Shown here piece after piece: positions 47,131 to 58,203 of a DNA stretch of 64,000 nt (positions are counted from its first letter, which is position 1; each line of letters starts with the position of its first letter). A model generated the notes under the pieces. It had not been told where the DNA came from. It saw only the letters and a program-made list of their open reading frames with translations, and searched no databases. The translations under genes and the position numbers were made by a program. Source of the stretch: Siphonodentalium dalli (Eukaryota; Mollusca; Scaphopoda; Gadilida; Siphonodentaliidae); the NCBI GenBank assembly GCA_032622095.1, contig CP136063.1:115464723-115528722 (forward strand). The letters run 5' to 3'.

Positions 47131-48726
47131 CACGAATATAATACCAGAACTGAGAACTGAATTAATGCACTACAAGGTATCATAGGATGGATCCGTGGAA
47201 TTGATTTCCTCAAAAAGCTCAAGGGAGTGACAGTTTTTGTCTGTATGTTAATATCACGATAAGCCTTCTTGACTATTGAGATCGTCTTAATATAATTTCA
47301 GAAATAGCTACTATTACTATCAAGAATATCTGTATCAATCTTAGGGTGATCGCACTTAATATAGAAAATGTTTAGCCTTATATCAGACAGGCTGATGTGG
47401 TTTAGACAGGACACTGCGACTTCAATCACCATTTAAAGTGGCATCACTGTCATCTAGTAATATATGTTTGACAGCTGATGTGATCTAATCTGCTATATAA
47501 AAGAGCAAGCACCTTTGAAATACAAATAAAGAGGGATAAAATTTAGTTCTCGCCAACATATTTGTAATGATATTGAAGATATGCATACAGTTCAATCTCC
47601 TAACTTAAGCAGTTAATATATTTAAAATAGGATGTTCAGAAATATAAATAAATTTTTATATGAAATGATAAACCATAAAAATTCTTCCACAATGACCAGT
47701 ATCCAATCAAAGTTACAATAATATAATTTTTGCATGAGGGCATATATTGTCATAACATTGCAAAAAATCGCAATGAAACAATTTCACAATTTGCCAACAA
47801 GATACACTTTTCCCTTGCAAATTCCAGTGAAAACGGAACACCTCTTTTGCCTTAGAATGGACTGCATAGAATTTAGATCTGACTGGGTACAGCCCCTGAC
47901 AAATGAAGTCTAAATCTTTTCCATCGCTCAATACACAAACACAAGCAAATACACTTGACTCCCAATCTGACTATACAAACATATTGCCCCAGGGCGGGGA
48001 AAAATAGGTGCCAGGCCTTCGTTCAGCTGACAAATATACATAGCCATAAATTCCTCATAAATATCATGAATATTATCCTTATAGCTCCATCAAATTTTTA
48101 GTTGGTCAAGGGTCGCCTATCACATGTGATTATATGGGCTATGACCCAGGGCTATGTATTGGGATAGTACACACAGCTATATATGATCATGATATGGTGC
48201 AGTGGTAATGAAAATCTAACTGATTGTATCTTCATGTATCATGGGGGTTGCCTCAGTTGTGACATAACAATACACTGGAGGAGCATTAACATAACTAAGG
48301 AATGCATATTAACTGGGGGCCATATCAATTAGCACAGGTGTTAATAATGCTGTACTTTTTGTGTGGACATAAAAGGACAGCAAATAAAAGAATTTAATAT
48401 AAATATGGTACTAATTGGAAACAGAGACATCATGGAGTGGCTATATCCTACAGTCAATAATGTTACATAATTTGTTTGCATTTCAGTAGTTACATGTATT
48501 TTTATTTGCATGTTGGCTTTTTGCTATCGGTGACCTGTCATATAGCACCATCCAGTTTTCAACACTATAGATAAAATTAGGGTGTGAACACTCTAGCTTA
48601 AGGATGTGACCACTCTTCCCATACTACATAAACTTACAAGAATTTTTTTTATGAAACTCATTTTGTATATTAGTATCTCCGAAAAACACAAACAATATGT
48701 ATCACATATTTAACTCAAACTGATTA

Positions 48727-48974
48727 CCCAGGTCTTCAATGACTGAAGCTCACTGAAAATTTGCGAAAACCCTGTACCAATGTATTCTCTTTAATATATC
48801 AGTTAGTCTCCCTATGCATATATAAGTGAATACATTGGCCTAACAATATTTACTTTGACCATGTAAACCAGTGCAATATCTTATATATACGAGGCTGTCT
48901 ATGGGAGACTTGCATATATAAGAGAATGCACTGGCATATGATCTTTAATGCTGCTCTCGTCATGAAAGGGTTAA
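48727..48974. mobile_element. DH-TTAA-b dual-hairpin MITE, diverged
   Basis: Left end degenerate (CAATGACTGAAGCTCACTG), then GAAAATTTGCGAAAACCCTG. Hairpins at about 48777-48837 and 48869-48934. Right end CTCGTCATGAAAGGG-TTAA (48971-48974). More mutated than 55557-55878. Confidence 0.8.
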
Positions 48975-49172
48975 AGAGAGACCATCAATTGAATGACAGC
49001 TCACAGGCGAATAGTGCTAATATGTTCTACAATAGTAATATTAATTTTGTTGTCTTAATAGTCTGAATGTGCAAAATAAAATTCTGTTGACATTTTTTTC
49101 TGTTGATGTTAGTAATTTAAATGAGCCAACAGCAAGAAGGTTAAAAGGGAAACCCTTGTAAGAAAATTAACA

Positions 49173-49391
49173 TACATTAATGCTCTAAATAATCGACTCC
49201 TTAACCACAGCAGAATTATGGGTAATTTTTCAGGATTAAGTAGGAAATATGGCTTGATGCCATTCATCAGAAAGCTCTCACAATGAGAGCTTTCCTATGA
49301 ATGGCAACAAGCCATATTTCCGACTAAATCCTGAAAAATTACCCATAATTCTGCTGTGGTCAAGGAGTCGATTATTTAGAGCATTACTGTA
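49173..49391. mobile_element. PAL-TA MITE, complete
   Basis: TA-CATTAATGCTCTAAATAA to GAGCATTACTG-TA. Dyad CTCTCACAATGAGAG. Good full-length copy. Confidence 0.9.
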
Positions 49392-50569
49392 AATCAGGCC
49401 CACAATGCACTTCAGCAAAGTATTAAAATCATTTGAATGAACAGTGACTAAGAAGGGTTAACAAGGAAACACTAGCAAGCAGACCTAACATAAAACAGTC
49501 CCAGTGAGTGGTGTTTAAATATGACACTATTGTGTTGGGAATGTGAACTCTATCTGCTGGGTTCTGTTTAACACTGAATAGTGAAATCATGGCAATTACT
49601 CCACATGACTCCTAGCTAAAGCCAGCATAGGATATTTTCACTAGACTAAGAATGTTTATTCTTTGCCAAGGAATTTTTCTTGTTGATGGCCACGATATGT
49701 ATTTTATAACCAATCGCTAATGTGAGGCAGATGTTACAAGAAATCCTATTTCTTCAAAGGTGGAGCAACTTGAAGGGGAAAATGCACCAGGGGCAGGATG
49801 ATAAGCCAACAAAAACTTAGCGGCAATTCACTCTGCCGTGAACAAAATATCACACCATGAGAGCGGATGTGAAACCAACACATGTTTGCTTAATTACTCG
49901 CAAATTGAAATGTTTTTTGTCTATAAAATTTATTCCCTAGATTTCTCTCTAATCTGCACCACTTGATATTAAATCGCTAACACCTTGCTTTTATCCAGAA
50001 ATTACTCTGCTTGTGGTTTGAACTTATGTCAAGTGACCTGTTGTGAAGTCAGCCTATTAACAGAGGAATGTATGTGGAAAGCTCAATAAGCCAGAGTTTG
50101 ATGAGGAAATACCAAGCCAGGCATTTAATCAATTATAATAAAGAGATTGAGCAAAAGTAAGCTGTAGGTGTACTAATTTACCTGTGCAATGTAAAGATGG
50201 TAAAGTCATTGGCAAACAAGGAATGTCATGAGATATTCAACTTCATAAATAGGAATAGCATGTTTTCAATAACCCTCTCCCCAATTTGAATATGTAACTA
50301 CTGATACTGATGCCAATGATTAGGTTTATATAACGGTAACAACTCGGTAACAACTCTCGGGACAAGGTGACTCAGGTGCATTCACTATTAAGATGTGATA
50401 TGTGCATGTTTTTTTTTATTTTGAAAATCTCTCTTTTAAATCACTTTTACATTGATTGTTTAATTGACACCAAGTTGTTGGATGCTATAACAGAGGTGTT
50501 TGCAAAGAAAGTTTCATAAAAGATGTTGTTGTAGTTCATTCTGTTTGTACGTACATGTATTATCAGGTG
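49392..50569. other. No gene seen
   Basis: AT-rich intron. GGTAACAACTC is directly repeated at 50335-50357. Nothing else recognised. Confidence 0.4.
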
Positions 50570-50803
50570 GGAGAAACACATCTTTCTATACTAAATACTC
50601 ATGTCATCTGCTCATCTATCTTGAACATCCCTCGTGAAGACCTAGGTGTACATTCAAAATTTCTTCGTTCTATTCATATTTTGTATATAATTTTCGTTTT
50701 CTCATGTCACATTGGATCAGAGAATAAAGCATATATAAGAATAAACCAGTACAATGTATACTATTAATATAACTGAGTGGGAGAATCCATTTAGTAAATA
50801 GTA
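50570..50803. mobile_element. TTAA-c MITE, rearranged
   Basis: CATCTTTCTATACTAAATAC at the left, then GTCATCTGCTCATCTATC directly (part of the left interior lost). An unrelated ~90-bp segment follows, then CCAGTACAATGTATACTATT and GAGAATCCATTTAGTAAAT. TTAA ends are mutated. Confidence 0.7.
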
Positions 50804-53091
50804 AATTTATGTCTTATAACATGTATTACTTCTATTTCAGGTGAACATGATAGAAAGTGAATTTTGGAATAAATAGCCATCTGGACTCAAATCCACAGAC
50901 GAGTATTAAACATGCAGTGAGGAATACTGCACACAGTGGGCAAAGGGGGGGGGGGCAGAAAATGGCCATCCAGAATGACAGACAATTATGAAATATCAAG
51001 AGAAAATAACTTTAATAAATTAGATCGACTTATTTAATTTGTCAGCCTACGGGGTCCCTCATCTCCTGGACCATCTTTACACTAATAAACTTTAATATTG
51101 TTTCATTTCCAATAGAATGAAACAATATAAAATTATTTCTATTTCTTGTAGTTAAAGATCAATGACAGGATAGTTGTAAAATGTGATGAAAATTCTACTT
51201 AAGCATTATTTGTCTACTGTTTATCCATTTCTAGCTTTATGCATGTACATGTACTTTAGAATGTGACTGGTGTGTTTCTCCGGAAAAAGTGCCCACCTTT
51301 CCCCTCTTCTCTGATCATCTAGAATCTCTGATTAACTCAATGCATCCTCAAGACAAGTGCTTGTAAATCGTTCAGACATGACATGTAACAGCCAAAAGAA
51401 ATCTTCTCAAACTTCACAGTGAAGAGAAAAAGAAATAACACAACTAGCCTGAACTAGCAGGAGTAAATGAGTGATAATTAAAACATTTAACACAAGGTAT
51501 CAGCACAGAGGATCTCTACAAAGAGTGAACCTGGGGTGCCATTCATAGCATTTTGAATCTGCCATCATAAGTAATGTATTTAATATGCTCCCCATGGCTA
51601 AATCAGCCCCTACAAGAAGCCCCAAAACCAATTTATAAAACAAATGTTTCCACTCTCAGCTACAGATCTAATCAGCCTGGATATGAGGGAGTCAGTTGTG
51701 TATCAGTTTCTACCCCAGTCAGCACATGTTTACACTAAGCCTGCAGAGAAACATGTGAATTTGTATTGGGCAGGTTTTTATGTAAATAAACCAGGTTTTG
51801 AGTTACACAAGACTGGCAGCTCCAGGCTAGAGATAATGGCCTATGATCTATTTACCAACTATATTAGCCACCTCAATCAGAGCAATTTGTTCAGCTGAAG
51901 ATAATTTCATTCAAATTAGCCAAACATTGTAGCACCCAGGCTAAATGAAGATTAAGTGGTATAGCATTTAATTTGTAATCTTGGGTGACTCACTCCCAAT
52001 TAATGTTATTAATTTAAAGGGTCTGAAATGAAATTCATACAGTTTGCATGTTTTATGATTGATGAGCGAAGTAGTAATTTTTGGCACAGGGGTCACTTTT
52101 AATCACTTGTGAATCAAATATGGGTGGCCACCTGCATAATTTGATACAAGGAAGCTAAATTAAAAATAAATTCACTCTCTAGGATCCTTTGTTGATACTA
52201 GAATATACAAAGTTTTAATTCAATTTAAAAGGATTATTATGTTTTTATGATGTTAAATTTTGAAATTACTGAGGGGGCTCTTCTTCTAGTTTAAATTTAA
52301 AACTTATTTACAGAGTTGTATCAGTGATGTATGCAATTTACGTGCATGGTTACATGCAGATCTGACATAGCCTAATACACTATCAAAAAGAGGATAAAAA
52401 AAAACCTTGCAAAATGTGCCATTTGCAGTTTGTAGGGTGCATTTAAATTCATTGATAACGAATGGTAACTAGATATACTGTATATGCTGCATTCTCTGAA
52501 AACAATTTTCATTATCATATTATCATATTTGAGTTTTTATGAGGCTTTAAGTTTGGCTACTCATGCTCTTAGCTTTGTTAAAAGATATAATCTCTAAATT
52601 CCCTACTTTTGTATGCTTAGCTTATGAACCACATCTGGTTTCCGAGATCTATTTTGTGACAATCAAGACATAGATACTGAATTATGTAATTTTTGGTGTT
52701 TTTTTAATCTTGGGGCTAAACACCCTAGCCTTTTTCTGTGAACACCAGTTAGCTTAATATAATTCTCATGGCAGGCCAATGATGCAGGAATACATGTCTA
52801 CCACGGACTTGCCAAAAATGGAAAATGGCAACCCAGTGACCAACTGCTAGACAGAATACGCGACCAGACGAATGCAAATTCCCAATAAGTTGAATAAAAC
52901 CAAACTCGATGCAAATACATATAACTACTTTATTATGTGCGACATATTGTGTCAAGAAAAGAAATGGCCGTATGAATGCATGTCCTTTCACTACATTGTT
53001 ATAAATTATGTTTCTTTATTATGTATGTATACATTTGACCATATTTGGTGTAAAAGTATAATAAAATTGATAAAATAGCATGTTACCCATG
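50804..53091. other. No gene seen
   Basis: AT-rich intron. A G10 run at about 50946-50955. ATTGTTTCATT and AATGAAACAATATAA near 51098-51130 form a small hairpin. The minus frame 52749-52991 and plus frame 51644-51898 lack splice support. Confidence 0.4.
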
Positions 53092-54192
53092 TACAGTAAT
53101 GCTCTAATTAATCGACTCCTTAGCCACAGCAGAATTATGGGTAACTTTTCAGGATATTTCCGACTAAATCCTTAAAAGTTACCCGTAATTCTGCTGTGGT
53201 TAAGGGGGAGACGCACGTTTTGCATAAATCACAGTAAATCCAGCCAGAAATGGCAAGTGATTTTCAACAAAGAATTTCTCTGGATCTATCTGGTGAAAAA
53301 TCTTGAATTTTACATATGATAATTTTCATTATATATAGAATCAGAGCAATTATAAAGAGACAATAACAATAATGGATTTTAATACATTTGAGAGGTTGAA
53401 AATATTTGTTTCGTTTCTGTCCCTTTAGGTACCGAGAACTGCCAGAAAAATTTATAATTTCAAACAACATGTCAACCATCAAATAGCTTATTGTCTTGAC
53501 TCCATGAGAGGAGGCTTCATTTGTATCATAATGTTGAGTTAGCTTTTTAATTGCATATTATAGCATCATACCCCATGTATTATAATGAAGAACAAAGCAG
53601 TCACAAATATGCCAGCCCAATGAAAACAAATGTTCAAATGTGGTGCTGTCCACTCAAGCAGGGAGCAATCAACAGAAATTAGGCCACAGTGTTAAGAGAT
53701 ATAGTGGTCAGATTTAACTTGGTTATGAACCCATGACCCAGAACTCAACTGAGCCCAATTTTTCAATGACCAACAAGCATGGCATGAAAATTCTCAATAA
53801 TAAAAAAATATTTATGGTAGTTGTCTTTCTGAATGAAAATAATCATTTAATTTCATGAATCAAGAAAAATTAAGTCTCCTCTCATGATCTTCAGATATGA
53901 TATCATGTATATATGAAATGCACTTTCGAAAAAAATCTGTTTTACAGTAGTTCTCGGTACCTGAACACAGTGAAATTTTAAAGATTTTTCATGCCATAAA
54001 AGTAAAGTAAATGAGATTATAATAACCAAATGTCCAATGGTTCTTATGAATGGTACCACAATAATCTCTTGTACAAAATTTCACAAAGATATTCCTGATA
54101 GATTTAGAGAAAATACATTTTGAAATACCAGGACATTTTGGCAAAACGTGCGTCTGACCCTTAAGGAGTCGATTATTTAGAGCATTACTGTA
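53092..54192. mobile_element. PAL-TA MITE (dyad deleted) hosting a TTAA insertion
   Basis: TA-CAGTAATGCTCTAATTAA, left arm to TTTTCAGGAT, jump to the right arm ATTTCCGACTAAATCC, to CTGTGGTTAA (53203). After the insertion it resumes TTAAGGAGTCGATTATTTAG to GAGCATTACTG-TA. Confidence 0.88.
53204..54160. mobile_element. FB-TTAA-e foldback element, 957 bp
   Basis: Inserted cleanly at TTAA of a PAL-TA right arm, with TTAA duplicated (53200-53203, 54161-54164). The ends are GGGGGAGACGCACGTTTTGC and, read from the other side, GGGTCAGACGCACGTTTTGC. GTACCGAGAACTGCCAG (53431) and TAGTTCTCGGTACCTGAAC (53949) show the arms extend inward. The centre, TGTCCACTCAAGCAGGGAGC and following, resembles FB-TTAA-d at 3911-4085. 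The two ~70-codon frames inside are not transposase. Confidence 0.9.
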
Positions 54193-54458
54193 ATATGCAG
54201 TGATTCTGAGGTTATTTCCAGGCTAGTATGATCTGCTGCTAGTTCAAGATTGCATCAACTCCTATCCACCTCAGAGGCATAGTAATGTATTGAGTGTATT
54301 CTTATCATCTAATTACTAATGGAGAAAACTGATCTTCCTGTTATTGTAGCACCTCCTACTAACATCCTGATAAACTATTATCACTGGAAGTGAATGGACT
54401 AGATAATGATTATCAGCCAGGTTAACCCACTTAGTGAATCACTCAAAACAAAATTGTT

Positions 54459-54562
54459 TACAGTAATGCTCTAATTAATCAACTCCTTAACCACAGCATA
54501 ATTATGGGTAACTTTTCAGGATTTAGTCGGAAATATGGCTTGTTGCCATTCATCGGAAAGCT
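54459..54562. mobile_element. PAL-TA left half
   Basis: TA-CAGTAATGCTCTAATTAA to CATTCATCGGAAAGCT, stopping a few bases before the dyad. Confidence 0.88.
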
Positions 54563-54967
54563 GCATAAAATCGACAAGAAAAGCCCTTCCTTATCCACAG
54601 TACCTCTCTGCCCAACCAGTGTTGTCGTATCTTTAGAAACTACCATCCTATTTCTTAAAACCAGCCCATATTTACAAATGTCAAAACTTTAATTTGTTGA
54701 TGAACAAACTTTAACAATTCACAAGGGTCTATTTAAAGGATTTGAAGATCAGGACTGTTTTCAACTACCCGGTATATAGGTCAATACAAAAGAAATGTCA
54801 ATCCAAAAACTATAGGCCTATTAGCAAGAGTTGAGAACTAAGTACTCTGAAAACAGGATGTAGAGGATATGTTTACATGCTAATAAAATCAAAGGCGTAC
54901 AAAGCTACATAACAACACACATATTTCATGATATGAAAGAAAGCAGTAAAATTCTTACTAGTGTTAC

Positions 54968-55055
54968 CTTGGTGGTGCCCAGTCGTGCTTTGTTGCATCT
55001 AATAATGTCCCGACATATGTTTTGCCCCTCCATGTTACATTGATTACCAGCACGC
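54968..55055 (-). CDS. ZNF609: ZNF608/ZNF609-like, coding exon B
   Basis: 88-nt exon. The acceptor GTCTTTTGCAG precedes 55055 and the donor CCAAG/GTAACA follows 54968. Two leading bases complete the Gly codon of exon A (G-GC). The exon then reads [19 protein letters not shown] and ATKHDWAPP, and ends on AG of an Arg codon finished in exon C. This is the best-conserved block of the family: ZNF609 has [19 protein letters not shown] followed by CTRHDWAPPR. The ATG upstream at 55146 is intronic and not used. Confidence 0.95.
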
Positions 55056-56184
55056 CTGCAAAAGACATCGAAAAATGCATCAGATCATACACCCTGCATG
55101 CAGAATGACTTATCACGCTGACAACTTGATGAGATGCATAAAACATTTGATCTCACCATTCCCACTATGTTGGGTGGTAATGTATTTTTAGGCTGGCGTT
55201 GTTATTTCACTCTTCTCATTTATCCATGAACCATCATAGCTTATGAGCCAAGCAAATTTCTGGCTTAACCATTGCAGAAATAAGATGGAATGTGGGCTAG
55301 TCAGAATTACATTCTTGGAAAAAATGTTTTTATTTCTGAAGTATTACTGAGAACATTCTTATTTATTATAGATATGGCTTATATATATAGATCTACATTG
55401 ATACTCAGGACAATTTAAAAAAAATGCAAATCTTCAAGAAATAAAGTTCAATTAGATAAGTCTTCAATCTAATGAAATCAGAGAAAGGTAGAACACTTAA
55501 TTAACCAATGCAAGCGAAGTGGTTCAATTTATGGAGAAAACAAACCAAAAGGTCTATTAACCCTTTCATGACTGGAGCTTCCTGAAATTTGCGAAAACAT
55601 TGTGCCAATGCATTCTCTTATATATGCGAGTCTCCCATAGGGAGCCTCACATATATAAGAGAATACATTGGCCTAACAATGGTTACCCTCACATTGTAAG
55701 CCAGTGCATTCTCTTACATACATGTATGCAAGGCTCCCTATGGGAGACTCACATATATATATACCTCAGGATTTAGTTGGAAATATGGCTTGTTGCCATT
55801 CATCATACATGTAAGAGAATGCACTGGCAAAGGATAATTAATGCTGCACAAGTTCAGCTCCTGTCATAAAAGGGTTAAGAGCAACCTTGTGCACATCATT
55901 GAGTATGAAGTTTTGAAGTAACAAAAGAAGGATGTTTTAAATCTACAACAGGTTTGGTCGTCTCATTTATGGTCATATACATTTACATGCAAGTCAAACG
56001 ACGAGACACGGTGGTGAAATCTCATATGCACATGATATGTCTACATCCAATATCGGCAGTGTTTACACTCGACATTGTTAACACAGCAAACTAAGAACCA
56101 AAACGTGATGCAGCAATGTACACAGACTGCTTTCGCACTTGCTCGTCAAAACACAAACACAACACGCAAAAGTTAGGAACGCAC
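55056..56184 (-). other. Intron A-B (1129 bp)
   Basis: Donor GAATG/GTGCGT at 56184, acceptor GTCTTTTGCAG at 55056. Contains one DH-TTAA-b MITE. The rest is AT-rich with no further exon seen. Confidence 0.88.
55557..55878. mobile_element. DH-TTAA-b dual-hairpin MITE, second hairpin invaded by PAL-TA sequence
   Basis: TTAA 55557-55560 and 55875-55878. Left CCCTTTCATGACTGGAGC, right GCTCCTGTCATAAAAGGG. Hairpin 1 at 55607-55673. Hairpin 2 starts CCAGTGCATTCTC at 55702 and ends GAGAATGCACTGGC at ~55829. Its right arm is split by ~40 bp of PAL-TA arm (CTCAGGATTTAGTTGG to GTTGCCATTCATCA). Confidence 0.9.
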
Positions 56185-56341
56185 CATTCTCAGTTTCATG
56201 CCAAACGATCCCTTCTAGCGTCACGCTTGTTCCAGGCTCACATGGGCCGAGGCAGTCAGGTTCGGTGATGACGCCAACATCGCTGGTTTCCACGCCAACG
56301 TCCTGACATGTGGAATGAATCGGTGATGAGCCCGCCTCCAC
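56185..56341 (-). CDS. ZNF609: ZNF608/ZNF609-like, coding exon A
   Basis: 157-nt exon after the acceptor GGCCTTCTTCAG, phase 0 at its start. It encodes [37 protein letters not shown], then [19 protein letters not shown]609 has RSVGVNTCDVALATEPECLG then [20 protein letters not shown], so orthology is secure. The first codon is GTG directly after the splice site. This is an internal exon and the initiator lies further right. The family's acidic N-terminus (DEWDIGVGNLIIDLDAD type) was looked for to 64000 and not seen. Confidence 0.95.
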
Positions 56342-56586
56342 CTGAAGAAGGCCGAAGCAATAGAAAAGATCACTTCAGTAAACTGCTAAGTCAAACAACA
56401 CTAATACATAGCAAACGTTTGAGAAGTTCACGAGGTGAGCTAAAAAGAGTCTTGTTGATCTTGTGTGATCGAAGGCCACCGAGGGTCTTCATTGAATGGG
56501 AATGTGTACCTCTGATGATTGTGGATTTAACATGGAGGGTAAACACATTTCTGGTTACCTACTGATTCCCTCGCTGTGCGAGGACA

Positions 56587-57100
56587 CTCCCAATGTCGAG
56601 AGTAATTGGTTCTTAGATATATGGTGCCGGACATTTGCAGAATGAGGTCCCCCAGAGGGTGAATTTAGCGACGCTACCCCACACAGCAGGCTAGCATCAC
56701 TAAATTCACCATCTGGGGACCTCACTCTTCATGGCCTCATCTGCTATGGGAAACCTAGACTCAGATTTAAGTTCCCAGATGGTAAATATTGTAATGTGCA
56801 CCCATTGGGTACCTCGTTTTTGCAATGTGTCGTCTACCAATTTGAGGATATAGAGAAACTAAACTAAAAAATTTCCAAAGAAACTAAAAAACTTGTAAAT
56901 TTGATAACAAAGATACATGTACTTGCCAGAGAAGATGAGGATTAAGCAGAATGAGGTGCCCAGAGGGTGAATTTAGTGATGCTAGCCCACAGTGCAGGGT
57001 AACATCACTAAATTCACCTCTGGGGACCGCATTCTGAAAATGTCCAGCACCATATTCTCAGGCCTGGTCCCAATGTCAAGAGTTATTGGTTCTTAGATGT
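56587..57100. repeat. 33-bp direct repeats flanking a DH-GAGG element
   Basis: CCCAATGTCGAGAGTAATTG and TTCTTAGAT at 56591-56619 recur as CCCAATGTCAAGAGTTATTG and TTCTTAGAT at 57069-57098. The pair brackets the element at 56620-57058. Too long for an ordinary target-site duplication. Confidence 0.8.
56620..57058. mobile_element. DH-GAGG dual-hairpin element, subfamily B
   Basis: Left ATATGGTGCCGGACATTTGC, right GTCCAGCACCATATTCTCAG. Hairpin 1 ~56635-56735, hairpin 2 ~56945-57040, both built on GAATGAGGT and AGAGGGTGAATTTAG with complements. The linker carries GTTTAGTTTC-type inverted bits (GAGAAACTAAAC) shared with 62925-63394. Confidence 0.88.
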
Positions 57101-57122
57101 AAAACTGTTAAACAGAAATGGT

Positions 57123-57313
57123 TAAGTAATGCCCAAAGTAATTGACCCCTTAACCACAGCAGAATTATGGGTAATTTTTCAGGATTTACTCGGAAATATG
57201 GCTTGTTGCCATTCATCGGAAAGCTCTCCCCGAGAGCTTTCCGATGAATGGCAACAAGCCATATTTCCGAGTAAATCCTTAAAAATTATCCATAATTCTG
57301 CTGTGGTTAAAGT
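57123..57313. mobile_element. PAL-TA MITE, right tip missing
   Basis: AAGTAATGCCCAAAGTAATT, left arm, dyad CTCTCCCCGAGAG, right arm to CTGCTGTGGTTAA, then unrelated. The left CAG is also lost. Confidence 0.87.
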
Positions 57314-57439
57314 GATGTGAAACGTAAATTGAACCTCACAATTGAGTTCCCTGTGTTATTCTGTGGAAAGACTGAATAAAATAACCCCCATACACGAAAT
57401 GCCCCAACCAGATATCAGTTTGTACTAATTATACGGCCA

Positions 57440-57740
57440 CGTAACTAACTATTTACTTTCCCTCAATCGGGACGAATAATTCCACTGTAAACGCGAATAA
57501 ATACACCAACGAGTTGTCGTATGCAATCGCGGAAACACCCGAACACTTCCGACTTGGTCGGGATTGAGTCGGCTTTCGTTCTCAGAAAATAGCTTCCGTG
57601 GAGGGAGGCCGTTTGCTGGAATAGCGTAACATCAGCTTAATGAAACGAAAAACAAGCGGTATAGTCAATTCGAATGGGAGGGATATAAAAGGAATTGTTG
57701 CCTGAAATCACCAACGGAAGAACATTGACCGAGTTATGAA
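57440..57740. other. Complex CpG-bearing island upstream of exon A
   Basis: Words such as CAATCGCGGAAACACCCG, CTTGGTCGGGATTGAG and GGAGGGAGGCCGTTTGC. Non-repetitive, no open frame. Could be a promoter or enhancer for the ZNF609-like gene; position and composition are the only support. Confidence 0.3.
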
Positions 57741-58203
57741 AGAATTATAATCATAGTGGTCATGATCGAGCAATGAACAACGGTAACAGTTGAAAATGTT
57801 ACTATTTATTGAAATTTGTAATCGTTGCAGATTGTTGACCGATTTTATGATCGATCAACAGCAGGTAGTCTCGTGCAGAAAGAGTTGTCTTACATGTGTA
57901 TTTCAAACTGTTTAATTACCTGTGCAATGCTACATGTGTGCCATATTGCTATTCACTATTCTAGTACAGACCGTATTTGTTTGGGACAGCGATGGTGATA
58001 TAGATATCCATATGGAATTATGTTTTCTTCAATTTTTGAGTTTATATAGGCCCAAATAAATATACCATAAGATGGACTCAATCATTGACAGTTAAAATTG
58101 GATGGAAGTAAATTTTTATTTGCGCAAATGATTTACACTGAAGCGCAAATGATAGATGTTATTTTGCGAAATATTTGCGCTTGATCGTAAATGAATAATA
58201 AAT
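57741..58203. other. No gene seen
   Basis: AT-rich. GCGCAAATGAT is repeated at 58124 and 58144, with related TTTGCG words between 58120 and 58190. Confidence 0.4.

Larger units (their letters stand above)
30505..54967 (-). other. Giant intron B-C of the ZNF609-like gene (24463 bp)
   Basis: Bounded by the donor CCAAG/GTAACA of exon B and the acceptor CTCTTCACAG of exon C. It holds some 25 whole or partial MITEs, listed separately, and several complex islands. Stretches without a listed feature are AT-rich and show no exon: 30731-31549, 32881-33470, 34841-36228, 36635-37099, 37481-38167, 38270-38973, 40461-41214, 44627-45832 and 47131-48726. Confidence 0.85.

Noticed and set aside
55056-55146. 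ATG-initiated start of exon B upstream of its acceptor
   Set aside because: The peptide before the acceptor is unlike the family, and the acceptor joins exon A in phase.
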